Positions 17,598 through 26,340 of a stretch of DNA of 64,000 nucleotides are shown here, piece after piece. The DNA comes from Desulfoferrobacter suflitae (GTDB lineage: Bacteria; Desulfobacterota; Syntrophobacteria; Syntrophobacterales; Syntrophobacteraceae), in NCBI RefSeq assembly GCF_022603395.1, contig NZ_JAIBKA010000013.1:96399-160398 (forward strand), written 5' to 3'. The notes beneath the pieces were generated by a model. The model had not been told where the DNA came from. It saw only the letters and a list, made by a program, of their open reading frames with translations, and searched no databases. Within the stretch, counting starts at the first letter, position 1; every line of letters starts with the position of its first letter. The position numbers were made by a program, and so were the translations under genes.

Positions 17598-19991
17598 TCA
17601 TTCACCCGCACTCCATTCCTTTTTCAAGGCCGAGGCCTCATCCAGAGATCGCTGGTCCATCTTTTGTTCAAGCGCCTTGTTGAGATAATCGAGGGCCTGC
17701 TGTCTATCGCCCCGGGCATAAGCGATCATCGCCGCATGAAAATTGTGCAGACCATTTTCCGGAGCCTTGAGAAGAGCGTTCTGGATGGCAGTCCAGGCGG
17801 CGTCGAAGTTTTTCTGCTGGTAGTGGATCCAGGCGGAGGTATCCAGAAACGCAGGGTTATCCGGCTCCTGCAAGAGGGCTTCCGCAACCAGTTTGGCCGC
17901 TCTTTCCAGGATCGGCTTCTCCGTGGAATTCTCGGCCAACAGATAAGCCAAATTATTCAGAATCTCCGGCGAACGCTCTGATTGGTCCAGGAGCTCATCA
18001 TAGATCCTGATGGCATCCTGATAACGTCCACTCTGTTCATAAAGTGCCGCCAACTGCAGCTGGAGAATGGCTGAGGGGCTTTTCCGGTTAGCCTCCTCGA
18101 CCCGCGCGACGGCTTCCTTCAGATTGCCTTGCCGCATATAGACATCGGCCAGCCCGCGGTAAGGATCAGGCCAGTTTGGCGCCAACTCCGAAGCTTTTTC
18201 GAAAGCTTCTTCGCTTCCCTTCAGATCCCCGGTAGCCAGAAGAATCTGCCCCAAAATGAAGTGCATGGGCGGCGAATCGGGCCTTTTCGCCACCTCGGAT
18301 CGCACTGCCTTGACGGCCTCCTCGGGCTTATCCCGGGCCATATAAATTTTTGCCAGCGCCGGAACTGCGATGGGCCAGCCATTTTCTTTATCGGCGGCCT
18401 GGCGGAACCAGTCGAGCGCCTCATCCAGGCGGGATTCGGTCACCATAAGCCGGCCCATTTCGATGTAACCCAGGGAGTCCTCCGGCTTCAGCTTGATGAT
18501 CTTTGCAAAGTTTGCCCCGGCTTTGCCGAAATCTTTCTGCGACGCCTGCAGTTCGCCCAAGGTTTTGAGAAGCGATACGTCGTTGGGCTGCAGCTCCAGG
18601 CCTTTTCTTAAAAGCTCGAAGGCTTGCGCTGAATTCTTCTTGCTCAGATAATAGGTGACCAGTTCGAGCCGCAACGGAGCACTGCCGGGATTGGCCTCGA
18701 CGGCCCTCTTGAGCGTGTCTTCGGCGAGGGACTCCTTTTTGTTTTGAATCTGGCTCCGGGCAAGCAGGGTTTGTGCCTCTTCATCAGTGGGGCGCGCCGC
18801 CGCTGCCTGGTTCAAGTGGATCTCCGCACTTTCGGCCTCTCCTGTGCCAAGAAGAATTTTGCCGAACAGCAAGTGCGCATCCATGTTTCCCTGGTTCTCC
18901 TTGAGCACCTCCTGGCAGATGTTCTTGGCCTCGTCCCACTTGCCTTCCCGCGCCTGCAGAGTAGCCTTGGCCAGGAGCAATCGTTCCCGGTCGGGTTTCT
19001 TCAAGTCCCCGGCAAGCTTTTCGTCCAGCAGGGCCATGGCTTCATCATTGTTGCCCTGGTTCATCATGACCTGCCCGAGCTTCAACACCGCGTCCATGTC
19101 ATCAGGGGACTTGCCGACCAATTGCTGCAAAAGCTCACGCGCTTTCTCGGCATCTCCCTGCCTCAGCCAAAAATCGGCCCTGGCCTTGATCATTGCGGGC
19201 GTATCCGGGAGCCCTGCGTAGGCGTTGCGGGCCTGCTCTGTCAGGCCGAGCTGCTCCAACAACTGCGCCCGCACCAGTCCCATTTCGCTGTTTTCCGGAT
19301 CAGCCGCCGTCATCCTGTCCAACTCTTGCGCCGCCTCCTCCCGGTTTCCCTGATTGGCGAGATATTGAACCATAAAAAGATAGGAAGACGGATCCTTGGG
19401 ATCGATGCTGCGCCAGTTCGCAACGGTTTCCTGCATGAGATCCGTCTTACCCGCCTCCCTTGCCGAAACCGCCAGCAGCATCTGTGCCTCTTTGTCTTGC
19501 CTGCCGTCTTTGACCTTCTGCAAGATATCCATGGCTTCCTCATAACGATCGGATGCCAGCAGCGCCCGGGCCTTCACCAGGTCGACCTTGGGTTGAAATT
19601 TCTCGGGCTGCTTGACTTGCTGTATTTCCAGCAGCGCCTGCTGTCCCTGCTTCCCCATGGCCAGAAGCCAGGCCAGTTCGACCCTTGCCTCATCGCGGGA
19701 GGGGTCCATCTCGAGGATCTGGCTGAAAGTCGCAAAAGCCCGCTGAAACTCCTGCCTGCTCAACGCCACCCTGGCCAAACCCAGCATGGCCGGTATATTC
19801 TTGGGGTCAATTTGCAGTGCGTTCTTGAATTCCAGCTCGGCCCTCACCGGGTCATCCGCCGCCAGCAATTGCTCCCCCTTGGCAACGAAGCCGGCGATCT
19901 TTTCTTCCCTGCTCTTGCAGGAAGCCAAGGTGAAGCCAAGCACCAGCATCACAGCCGCACACCAGACCAAAGATCTACTTTTCACGACCAA
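17598..19991 (-). CDS. PrsT-like TPR-repeat lipoprotein of the PEP-CTERM/exosortase system
   Basis: About 797 residues with a lipoprotein signal, hydrophobic stretch and lipobox LASC (cysteine near residue 25). The rest is a chain of roughly 20 tetratricopeptide repeats (recurring A--LG and P-x-x-P ends). Size and setting fit the PrsT-type TPR lipoprotein of exosortase exopolysaccharide loci, thought to scaffold export between membranes. Its start overlaps the end of the ATPase gene. TTG 19991 lies five bases after GGAGG, while GTG 19985 makes a GTGA overlap with the upstream stop. Confidence 0.85.
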   Translation of the reverse strand: MVVKSRSLVWCAAVMLVLGFTLASCKSREEKIAGFVAKGEQLLAADDPVRAELEFKNALQIDPKNIPAMLGLARVALSRQEFQRAFATFSQILEMDPSRDEARVELAWLLAMGKQGQQALLEIQQVKQPEKFQPKVDLVKARALLASDRYEEAMDILQKVKDGRQDKEAQMLLAVSAREAGKTDLMQETVANWRSIDPKDPSSYLFMVQYLANQGNREEAAQELDRMTAADPENSEMGLVRAQLLEQLGLTEQARNAYAGLPDTPAMIKARADFWLRQGDAEKARELLQQLVGKSPDDMDAVLKLGQVMMNQGNNDEAMALLDEKLAGDLKKPDRERLLLAKATLQAREGKWDEAKNICQEVLKENQGNMDAHLLFGKILLGTGEAESAEIHLNQAAAARPTDEEAQTLLARSQIQNKKESLAEDTLKRAVEANPGSAPLRLELVTYYLSKKNSAQAFELLRKGLELQPNDVSLLKTLGELQASQKDFGKAGANFAKIIKLKPEDSLGYIEMGRLMVTESRLDEALDWFRQAADKENGWPIAVPALAKIYMARDKPEEAVKAVRSEVAKRPDSPPMHFILGQILLATGDLKGSEEAFEKASELAPNWPDPYRGLADVYMRQGNLKEAVARVEEANRKSPSAILQLQLAALYEQSGRYQDAIRIYDELLDQSERSPEILNNLAYLLAENSTEKPILERAAKLVAEALLQEPDNPAFLDTSAWIHYQQKNFDAAWTAIQNALLKAPENGLHNFHAAMIAYARGDRQQALDYLNKALEQKMDQRSLDEASALKKEWSAGE

Positions 19992-21148
19992 AATCGCCTC
20001 CGTTTCTTGCCGGTTTCCGCCGCCAATTCGGCCTCTTGTTTTTCTCTCTTCATCTTTTCAAGCTGTGACTGCAGCATCTTGTAGCGCTGATTCAGCAGCG
20101 TCAGTTTTTGAACGTACTGCAGCGAGGCATGCCGTTCCTTCGTTAGAACATCCTGGAGAACGCTTACCGCTCCATTGCTGCGCGCCGTTTCGAGCATTCG
20201 AAGGCGCTCTTCGATAGACTCCAGCCTGCTGTAAAGGTTCCCAACCAGGCACCGAACATCGTCAGGAAAAGACGCCTGAGCACACCCCGCGGCAGGTTCC
20301 GGGACCGCCGGCACCGGTGCCGCTTCGCGCGCGCTGACTAGAAGAAGCTCATTGTCCTCGATCACCTTGGCAACCATTTCCCGGTCAACCACAGCAATCT
20401 CCTCGGCGAAGGCATACGTGAGGCTGCCGTCGCAGATGGTATTGATGATCCTCGGCGTTCCCCTGGAAGCTTGCGCAATCAGTTCCACTGCTTCCTCACG
20501 GAACAAGGGTGCGGGCTTCTCATAGCCGGCCACTTTCAGGCGGTGCTCGATGTACTGGCCGACTTCCTCGACAGACAGCGGCGCCAGGTGATAATAGACG
20601 GAGACCCGCTGCGCCAACTGCAACAGTGACGGGTGGAACAGCCGTTCCCGCAGTTGCGGCTGGCCCACCAGCACGATCTGCACAAGAGACTCATTGCCCG
20701 CCTCGAGGTTGGAGAGCATTCGCAATTCCTCAAAGGTATCCAGCGGCAGATTCTGCGCCTCATCCACCACAATAACACAATGATCGCCCTGAGAATAAGT
20801 CCGTAGGAAATGCTTGTAGAGAGCATCAATCAGGTTGCTCTTGCCCGCCGCGGGAACGTCCAGCTCGAACTCTCCGACAAGCGCCTCAAGAAAAGCCTGG
20901 GGGTCCAAGTGGGTATTGAAAATCATACCGACATCAAGAGTCCGTTTGACTCGTTCGAACAGGTACTTGAGCAGCGTTGTCTTGCCGGCCCCCACTTCAC
21001 CGGTCAAGGCCACGATCCCCATATTGTTGAACAGGCCGTACTCCAGATGCGTCAGCGCCAGATCATGACCGCGGCTGAGGAACAAAAACTCCGGGTCCGG
21101 CGAGAGAACAAACGGTCGTTTTTTCAATGCAAAAAAATCAAGGTACAT
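19982..21148 (-). CDS. ExeA-like AAA ATPase of the exosortase locus
   Basis: A 388-residue protein. Walker A GEVGAGKTT is at residues 50-58 and Walker B VIVVDEAQNL is near residue 125. An AAA-type arginine region follows in RGTPRIINTICD. The last 80 residues form a basic coiled coil ending in KKRRRFW. The N-terminal MYLDFFALKKRPFVLSPDPEFLF is the hallmark of ExeA/GspA-like ATPases, including the XrtA-associated subfamily. The protein likely powers or gates assembly of the exopolysaccharide export machine at the inner membrane. Upstream lies the heptamer array and the inserted four-helix-bundle gene. Confidence 0.88.
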   Translation of the reverse strand: MYLDFFALKKRPFVLSPDPEFLFLSRGHDLALTHLEYGLFNNMGIVALTGEVGAGKTTLLKYLFERVKRTLDVGMIFNTHLDPQAFLEALVGEFELDVPAAGKSNLIDALYKHFLRTYSQGDHCVIVVDEAQNLPLDTFEELRMLSNLEAGNESLVQIVLVGQPQLRERLFHPSLLQLAQRVSVYYHLAPLSVEEVGQYIEHRLKVAGYEKPAPLFREEAVELIAQASRGTPRIINTICDGSLTYAFAEEIAVVDREMVAKVIEDNELLLVSAREAAPVPAVPEPAAGCAQASFPDDVRCLVGNLYSRLESIEERLRMLETARSNGAVSVLQDVLTKERHASLQYVQKLTLLNQRYKMLQSQLEKMKREKQEAELAAETGKKRRRFWS

Positions 21149-21156
21149 ATTGAAAT

Positions 21157-21191
21157 CCAGAAGCCAGAAGCCAGAAGCCAGAAGCCAGAAG
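21157..21191. repeat. Five tandem copies of CCAGAAG
   Basis: An exact period-7 array just upstream of the ATPase start codon. The same heptamer, in opposite orientation, forms the 27-copy array at 21588-21776. The two arrays thus form an inverted frame around the four-helix-bundle gene. Confidence 0.95.
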
Positions 21192-21218
21192 CCTATGGTC
21201 CGAAATCTGAAATAGCAA

Positions 21219-21581
21219 TTAACTTTTCAAAATGGATGACACGTAGCCCTCCAGCAATTTGCTCACTTCTTCCAGCTGATCCATTAAATGGGATGTGTCA
21301 CAATAATCAAGATCATTCGCTAAGATAAGATAGTAACGGCATTCCTCCAAGGATCCTTGCGCTATATTGTAAAACCTTATTTTGTCTGGTTTTGTTCTTT
21401 TCTTGAAACCTTCTGCAATGTTTGCGGCGATCGAAGCACCAGCTCTCCTGATCTGCGAGGTGAGCCCGTAGCGTTCATCTTTTGGAAAGAGCGCACTCCC
21501 CCGATAGATCGCCAAAACAAATTGATGAGCCTTCTGCCAAACGACCAAATCACGGAAATCCTTTGCAGGCATCTTTATCAT
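21219..21581 (-). CDS. Four-helix-bundle protein (23S rRNA intervening-sequence protein family)
   Basis: A 120-residue protein with the family pattern: FRDLVVWQKAHQFVLAIY, then FPKDERYGLTSQIRRAGASI, AANIAEGF and a C-terminal FYNIAQGSLEECRYYLILA. These proteins fold as four-helix bundles. They occur inside 23S rRNA intervening sequences and as free-standing genes, and relatives serve as accessory proteins of diversity-generating retroelements. No rRNA or reverse transcriptase is present here. The gene interrupts the otherwise compact - strand exopolysaccharide operon and is framed by inverted heptamer arrays, which suggests it arrived as a unit. Confidence 0.88.
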   Translation of the reverse strand: MIKMPAKDFRDLVVWQKAHQFVLAIYRGSALFPKDERYGLTSQIRRAGASIAANIAEGFKKRTKPDKIRFYNIAQGSLEECRYYLILANDLDYCDTSHLMDQLEEVSKLLEGYVSSILKS

Positions 21582-21587
21582 TCTTGA

Positions 21588-21776
21588 TTCTGGCTCCTGG
21601 CTCCTGGCTCCTGGCTCCTGGCTCCTGCCTCCTGGCTTCTGGCTCCTGGCTTCTGGCTTCTGGCTTCTGGCTTCTGGCTTCTGGCTTCTGGCTTCTGGCT
21701 TCTGGCTCCTGGCTCCTGGCTCCTGGCTTCTGGCTTCTGGCTTCTGGCTCCTGGCTTCTGGCTTCTGGCTTCTGGC
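21588..21776. repeat. 27-copy heptamer tandem array (TTCTGGC/TCCTGGC)
   Basis: Exactly 189 bases, 27 units of 7. They alternate between TTCTGGC and TCCTGGC with one TCCTGCC variant. It begins seven bases upstream of the four-helix-bundle start and ends in the stop codon of the tyrosine-kinase gene. On the - strand it reads CCAGAAG/CCAGGAG, the inverse of the array at 21157-21191. Confidence 0.97.
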
Positions 21777-22603
21777 TAATAGTATCTCCCCACCATGTCC
21801 GGCGCCACATCATTCAACACCATACCCAACACCTTCTCCCGCGGGATGCGGTCAAGAGCCGTTTTGATATTTTCCTGCAATGTGCGCTCTTGCCTGGCCA
21901 CCAGCAGAATACAATCCACATAGTCCGAAATGACGACAGGATCGGGGCAGACACTGATGCCTGGAGTGTCCAGTATCACGTAGCGGTCTTCATAGCGCTC
22001 CTTCAATTCCTTAATGAGCGCTTCCATCTTGGGGGATCCCAGCATCTCGGTGGCGCGGCTGACTCTGCCCCCCGCCAGCAGCACCGATAACTTAGGTATT
22101 CCGGGATTGATCAGCAACTCTTCGAGCGGAGTTCCGTCAAGAAAATACGATTTCAATCCGGGGACATCAGACCCGATTCCAAGCAGATGGTGCAGACTCG
22201 GCCGCCGAAAATCCAAATCGACCAGCAGCGTGGTCTGCCTGGCATCCTTTGCGATGCTGATGGCCAGGTTGGCAGCCACCAGGCTCTTCCCTTCCCCGTC
22301 CCCAAACCCGGATATCTGAATGGTATTCCACTTTTTCGGCCGGGTGCGCTGAAAAATTTGCGTGCGCAACAGCTTGAACTGGTCGCTCACCAGACTGGTC
22401 TCGTCGATAACGGCAATGCGGTTGTTCAGCAGCGTTTCCCTGGGGACCTCTACAATACAGGTTGTGGCGGAGCATAAGTCGATTTCCTGCAGCGGGGCTT
22501 CTTCCTTGGGCTCTTCCGGCTGCTCTGCGGTCGGCTCCCGCCCCGAAGACTGTTTCAAGCGCTCCGCTTTAGCCCGCTCCAGGGCCTTTTTGATATGGCT
22601 CAT
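21776..22603 (-). CDS. Tyrosine autokinase (BY-kinase) of the exosortase exopolysaccharide locus
   Basis: A 275-residue bacterial tyrosine kinase of the CpsD/CapB type. Walker A is GFGDGEGKS near residues 99-107 and Walker A' is LLVDLDFRRPSLHH near residue 126. A Walker B-like YVILDTPG is near residue 207. It would pair with the Wzz-type protein encoded upstream to control chain length through phosphorylation of C-terminal tyrosines. The tail is short, ending MVGRYY, and the TAG stop overlaps the first heptamer of the repeat array, so the tail may have been clipped when the array arose. Confidence 0.87.
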   Translation of the reverse strand: MSHIKKALERAKAERLKQSSGREPTAEQPEEPKEEAPLQEIDLCSATTCIVEVPRETLLNNRIAVIDETSLVSDQFKLLRTQIFQRTRPKKWNTIQISGFGDGEGKSLVAANLAISIAKDARQTTLLVDLDFRRPSLHHLLGIGSDVPGLKSYFLDGTPLEELLINPGIPKLSVLLAGGRVSRATEMLGSPKMEALIKELKERYEDRYVILDTPGISVCPDPVVISDYVDCILLVARQERTLQENIKTALDRIPREKVLGMVLNDVAPDMVGRYY

Positions 22604-22628
22604 GCGGTTTCTCCCAATCCATATAAAT

Positions 22629-22720
22629 CTCTCACAGAGTTGTGATGCTCTAATCTATTCCTCTGCGCTCTCTGTGTGCGCTATGAGAGACACCCTCCGC
22701 TCCGCTCTCTGTGAGAAACC
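22629..22720. repeat. Class B dispersed repeat (ctctgtgagaga type)
   Basis: The gap between the Wzz-type and kinase genes is filled by arms of the class B repeat: TCTCACAGAG at 22629-22639, CTCTGCGCTCTCTGTGTGCG at 22661-22680 and CTCTCTGTGAGAAA near 22700. They can fold back on each other. Confidence 0.7.
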
Positions 22721-22723
22721 GGC

Positions 22724-24469
22724 TCACACAGGGAACTTCCTCTGCATCAGCCGCATCAGCTTGGCATAAAAGATATACAGATCCATTACGAAGAAATGAA
22801 AAATGGCCACCGCCAGCACGACAACGCTCACGGCGCCGACAATCCACGCCAGCCTCTTCCTTCTGGTATGAATTCGATCACGTTCCGTGATGATGCGGGG
22901 AATGAGTGCAAAGACCGGGATACCCGTCTGTTCCTCGAGGGTTCGGACATCGCGCACGCTGGTGTCGCTAAACTCGCGCAGCGACGCAAGGCCCACCGCA
23001 GCCCCGATGCCCAGCACCACACCGATCAGCATGATCGCCAAACGATTCGGCCTTGCCGGCTCCTCGGGCAGGAATGCCGGCTCGACAACCTTGAAATTCT
23101 CGCCCAGCTGCTCTTCTTCCATCCCCTGCGCCACCCGTGCGGCGAGGAGCTTCTGGTACAGTTCAGTATAATGGGCCCTGGCATTTTCGTAGTCGGTGGT
23201 GAGCTCATTGTATTCCTTGGCCACCTCGGGCATTGCACGAAGTTTTTGATAAACTTCTGCAATCTGCTCTTCGGTCCTCTGCTTTTCGGCTTTCAGGGAA
23301 TTGATGGTGGCGTCGGACTTATCCAGGTCCGTTTTCAGTGCCACATAAGCCGGATTGGTCGCCCTGCTCACGGGCGCACTGCGCCCCTCTCTGGATTCCG
23401 CCTGCAACGATGCCTGCTCCTGCCTGGCGAACTGCAGTTCCTGGACAGTCTTTTGAACATCCGGGTGCTTCTCGGTATAGCGCGATCGCAAATCGGCCAG
23501 CTTCAGCTCCAGCTCGCGAACCCGCCGGCGCGCGCGGTCCACCCCCAGCGGATCACTGACGCTGCGCGACAGTTCGGCAATTTCCTGATCCTTGGCCTTA
23601 ACCTGCGGGTGCTTATCCGAATAGCGCGCCACCAGGGCCGCCCGCTCCAACTGTGTCTGCTGCAGCCTCTCCTCCGGGCTCATCACGCGCTCGTTGCCGC
23701 CCGAGTAGGGATCGACCGTGGCGAGCCGGTTGCGAATGGTCGCCCGCTGCTCTTCCAGGGAACGGATCTGCATGTTGATGTTGCCGATGTCGGAATTCAG
23801 TTTTTCCAACTTCTGCATATTGAGGGTTGTGAACTCGGGCAGTGTTTCCAGGTGCTTCTGGCGATAGACCGCCAACTCGGACTGCAAAGATTCCATCTTC
23901 CGTTTCGCCTGCTCCATCTGTTCTTCCAAAAACCGCGCAGTGCCGCGCGCATGCCTCTCGCGCGCCTCCAAATTTCTTTCCATATAGTAGGATGCAATTT
24001 CGTTGGCCACCATCTGAGCCTTCTTCGGACTCTCGTCCTCATAGGAGAGCTCGAAGGCAATGGTCATCAGAATCGGTCGGTCCTTTTCCCGCTTGATTTC
24101 CGCATCGATGGGCTCGACCTTGATGCGCTCTTTGATTTTCTCCACCAGATCTTCGGCGGTGAGCTTTTCCCGCTTGTCGGGCAACAGATCGTATTTTTCC
24201 ACCAGGCTCAAAATTTTAGATCGCGAAGTCACTTCCTGGGTGATGGATTGGATTCGTTGATCCGCATAACTGGTGACGGTCGAAGGCACAAGATCGGATG
24301 GTATCTGCGGGTCCTGAATGAGGATGGTCGCCGACGACTGATAGACATTGGGCAAAATCAGGGCAATGACGCCAACTATCAGGACAACGCCAAAAAATGG
24401 AACAATGAGCCACCATTTGCGATTCTTGATAATCTCTTTTATTCTTTTCAGGTCCTGAGCCTGCTCCAT
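22724..24469 (-). CDS. Polysaccharide chain-length determinant (Wzz/GNVR type) of the exosortase locus
   Basis: A 581-residue inner-membrane protein with a first membrane span near residues 19-38 and the Wzz signature YQSSATILIQDP right after it. A long periplasmic coiled-coil region follows (about 160-430), then PAFLPEEPARPNRLAIMLIG leading into a second span near residue 470, and a third hydrophobic segment at about 540-560. Unlike ExoP-type proteins, the kinase is a separate gene, encoded next. This matches the XrtA-type chain-length family. It sets polymer length with the kinase and the Wza-type exporter. Confidence 0.88.
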   Translation of the reverse strand: MEQAQDLKRIKEIIKNRKWWLIVPFFGVVLIVGVIALILPNVYQSSATILIQDPQIPSDLVPSTVTSYADQRIQSITQEVTSRSKILSLVEKYDLLPDKREKLTAEDLVEKIKERIKVEPIDAEIKREKDRPILMTIAFELSYEDESPKKAQMVANEIASYYMERNLEARERHARGTARFLEEQMEQAKRKMESLQSELAVYRQKHLETLPEFTTLNMQKLEKLNSDIGNINMQIRSLEEQRATIRNRLATVDPYSGGNERVMSPEERLQQTQLERAALVARYSDKHPQVKAKDQEIAELSRSVSDPLGVDRARRRVRELELKLADLRSRYTEKHPDVQKTVQELQFARQEQASLQAESREGRSAPVSRATNPAYVALKTDLDKSDATINSLKAEKQRTEEQIAEVYQKLRAMPEVAKEYNELTTDYENARAHYTELYQKLLAARVAQGMEEEQLGENFKVVEPAFLPEEPARPNRLAIMLIGVVLGIGAAVGLASLREFSDTSVRDVRTLEEQTGIPVFALIPRIITERDRIHTRRKRLAWIVGAVSVVVLAVAIFHFFVMDLYIFYAKLMRLMQRKFPV

Positions 24470-24489
24470 GCCGCCCCCTAAATAGAATG

Positions 24490-24575
24490 TTTCTCACAGA
24501 GGTAAAAGAGACCACAGCGTCTTGTGCACATGTTTCCTCTTTCCTCTCCAGGTCCTCTGCGCACTCTGTGAGAAC
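24490..24575. repeat. Class B dispersed repeat pair in the operon gap
   Basis: TCTCACAGAGGTAAAAGAGA at 24492-24511 and CCTCTGCGCACTCTGTGAGA at 24555-24574 face each other and could form a stem. They occupy nearly the whole space between the outer-membrane and Wzz-type genes. Confidence 0.7.
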
Positions 24576-24600
24576 CACCCCAACAGCCTCCGCCATCTGC

Positions 24601-25824
24601 TCAATCGAGCAGCCTGGGCAGTTCGTAAGTGAGCATCAGCCAGGCTCGAAATCGGTCGGCAGTGGCCTCCCTTCCGCCCTGGTCCCGCAGCTGATAAGCA
24701 TACGAACCGCCCACGCTCAGCCAGAGGTCCTTGCTGAGGTTGCGCCTCAGAGTGGGTGCAAATTGAACATAGTTGACGTCTTCACTCACCCCCTCGCCGC
24801 CGATCTGCCTGTTGTAGTACCAGTTCAAGTCGCAGTACAGGGAAGTAACCTCGGAGAAATCATAACTCAATTTGGTTCTCAAGTAATTCCGTTCGAAGGT
24901 GCGTGCGTCCGCCGTATTGTACTGGTCCCTTCCGGCCGACAGAAACATCTTGACCCGCTCGCTCCATTCTTTTTCCAGATTGGCGAGAAAGGAAAAGCCG
25001 AAGTCGCTGGTATTGCGCGTTTTCTCGACCAATTCCAGCTGTCCGTCGATGATTTCGAAGGCGAAAAAAGGGCTTTCCGTCCAGGTCAGCAGGTAGCCGC
25101 CGCCCAGGGTGAACGTGGTGGTTTCGCTGAACTGCCGTTCCCAGAAGAGGAGCTGCTGGAGATATCGTATGATTGCGGAATCCGCATACGATCGGTACGA
25201 GTAAACGGTATCCACGCCCACGCTGTCCTTCTCGCTGAGCGCCACGGCGGGCCGCACCGCCGCCTGCCAGTAGCTGCTGTCGGGAAAGGCGTCGCTCTGG
25301 TAAGTGATCCGGCCGCCGCTGGCGGAAACCGCGCAGGAGAGCGTTTCCGAAAATTGATAGGTCTGCGTACTGCCCAATTCGTAAAGATAGCGCTCGACCC
25401 GCTGAGTGGTGATGCCCGCCTCTTCCACCTGCGATTCCAGCGTGGTGTCCTTGGTGAAGCGCGCGTTGAACTGGGACGTAAACCGTTCCGACCAGGCATG
25501 CGCCAGTGAGGCGCTGGTGTAGTTTTCCACCACATCGAGATCCTGGTTCTTGATGTACTTTTTTCCGGCCACAACGCTGTCGAATATGAACTTGGTTTGC
25601 TCGCTCTCGGCAAATATTTTGAGTTGCGGATAGGCGATCAAAATAAAATCATCGATCACATTATCGGAGCTGAATAGCACGTTACTGTCATACTCGGAAG
25701 TGGCCCGAATGGATGGATTGGCGTACCAGTCCATGGCAAAAGCCACTTCAATCCAGGCACTGAGCAACAGCAGCAGGGCCACCGCACGCGATGCCGTATG
25801 CAATTGACCATGTCGGCGTTTCAA
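24601..25824 (-). CDS. Outer-membrane beta-barrel protein of the exosortase locus
   Basis: About 407 residues. The start TTG 25824 is preceded by an unusually strong purine-rich ribosome site (GAGGAGGGGGGAG, six bases upstream). It leads straight into a signal peptide: KRRHG, then AVALLLLLSAWIEVAFA. The mature part begins MDWYANPSIRATSEYDSN and alternates polar and aromatic residues as in barrel strands, ending ...LMLTYELPRLLD. It resembles the uncharacterised outer-membrane proteins of PEP-CTERM systems. It is the first gene of the - strand operon that runs to the response regulator. Confidence 0.78.
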   Translation of the reverse strand: MKRRHGQLHTASRAVALLLLLSAWIEVAFAMDWYANPSIRATSEYDSNVLFSSDNVIDDFILIAYPQLKIFAESEQTKFIFDSVVAGKKYIKNQDLDVVENYTSASLAHAWSERFTSQFNARFTKDTTLESQVEEAGITTQRVERYLYELGSTQTYQFSETLSCAVSASGGRITYQSDAFPDSSYWQAAVRPAVALSEKDSVGVDTVYSYRSYADSAIIRYLQQLLFWERQFSETTTFTLGGGYLLTWTESPFFAFEIIDGQLELVEKTRNTSDFGFSFLANLEKEWSERVKMFLSAGRDQYNTADARTFERNYLRTKLSYDFSEVTSLYCDLNWYYNRQIGGEGVSEDVNYVQFAPTLRRNLSKDLWLSVGGSYAYQLRDQGGREATADRFRAWLMLTYELPRLLD

Positions 25825-25878
25825 TGTGAACTCCCCCCTCCTCAAGAGTTCCAAATTCCATCTGTCAGCCCCTGACAC

Positions 25879-26146
25879 TCCATTATGGATACAGCGTTTT
25901 TCGACTTATGTAAAGATATCTTTATGATAGAAGCCAATTATTTGCGGCTTCAGTTTGCCGGAGAGGGTCAACGAACAAACGGTGCGATTTTTTGAAAGCA
26001 ATTGGTGTCCTTCAGATCCTCCTTCATAACAAAAAGTTATTGTATTATCAAAATATTGGAAATATATTAGGTAAAATATCTACCCAAATTATCCCCCTAA
26101 GAATCCCCCTTGTATGCTTGTAAAACCTCAATTAAGTTACAAACTA
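25879..26146. promoter_or_regulatory. Divergent promoter region
   Basis: AT-rich, gene-free sequence between the outer-membrane gene (leftward) and the riboswitch-led PEP-CTERM gene (rightward). It must hold both promoters. No operator with clear symmetry was recognised. Confidence 0.5.
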
Positions 26147-26225
26147 ACCAGAAGGGGCCAAACCCATTGTGAAGTGGGGACGGAAAACCACGGGTCTTAA
26201 AATAAAGATAGCCGGGTTGCCTGGT
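26147..26225 (+). promoter_or_regulatory. c-di-GMP-I (GEMM-I) riboswitch
   Basis: The RNA shows the conserved blocks of the GEMM-I class in order: GGCCAAACCC, a short stem CCCA-TTGTGAAG-TGGG with GNRA-like loop, GGGACGGAAAACC, ACGGGTCTTAAA, and GATAGCCGGGTTGCC at the 3' side. The outer ends ACCAG (26147-26151) and CTGGT (26221-26225) pair to close P1. The block order and spacing match the Vibrio Vc2 reference that I know. It lies directly before a terminator and upstream of the first PEP-CTERM gene, so it probably sets expression of that surface protein by c-di-GMP. Confidence 0.88.
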
Positions 26226-26247
26226 AGAGGCAATCCGGCTTTTTTAT
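26211..26247 (+). terminator. Rho-independent terminator overlapping the riboswitch
   Basis: GCCGGGTTGCCT and AGGCAATCCGGC form a strong 12-base-pair stem around GGTAG, followed by TTTTTTATT. The 5' arm is the 3' strand of the riboswitch and the loop contains its P1 strand. Aptamer and terminator are therefore mutually exclusive, which predicts that bound c-di-GMP prevents termination (ON switch). Confidence 0.88.
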
Positions 26248-26340
26248 TGGGGGAACCTGGTCAGAGCAAGAGCTGGATTGGAGTTGAAAAGGAAGAAACG
26301 GTTCATCCCTTCAGAAGGCATAGAACAGAAGAGGGAATCA

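Noticed and set aside
18744..20084. 446-codon + strand frame opposite the TPR gene
   Set aside because: The opposite strand encodes regular TPR repeats with a lipobox; this frame has no motif.
21588..21776. Possible CRISPR array
   Set aside because: Units of 7 bases without spacers and no cas genes; it is a simple tandem array.
22796..24481. 561-codon + strand frame opposite the Wzz-type gene
   Set aside because: His/Leu-rich antisense composition and no domain; the - strand protein is a clear chain-length determinant.
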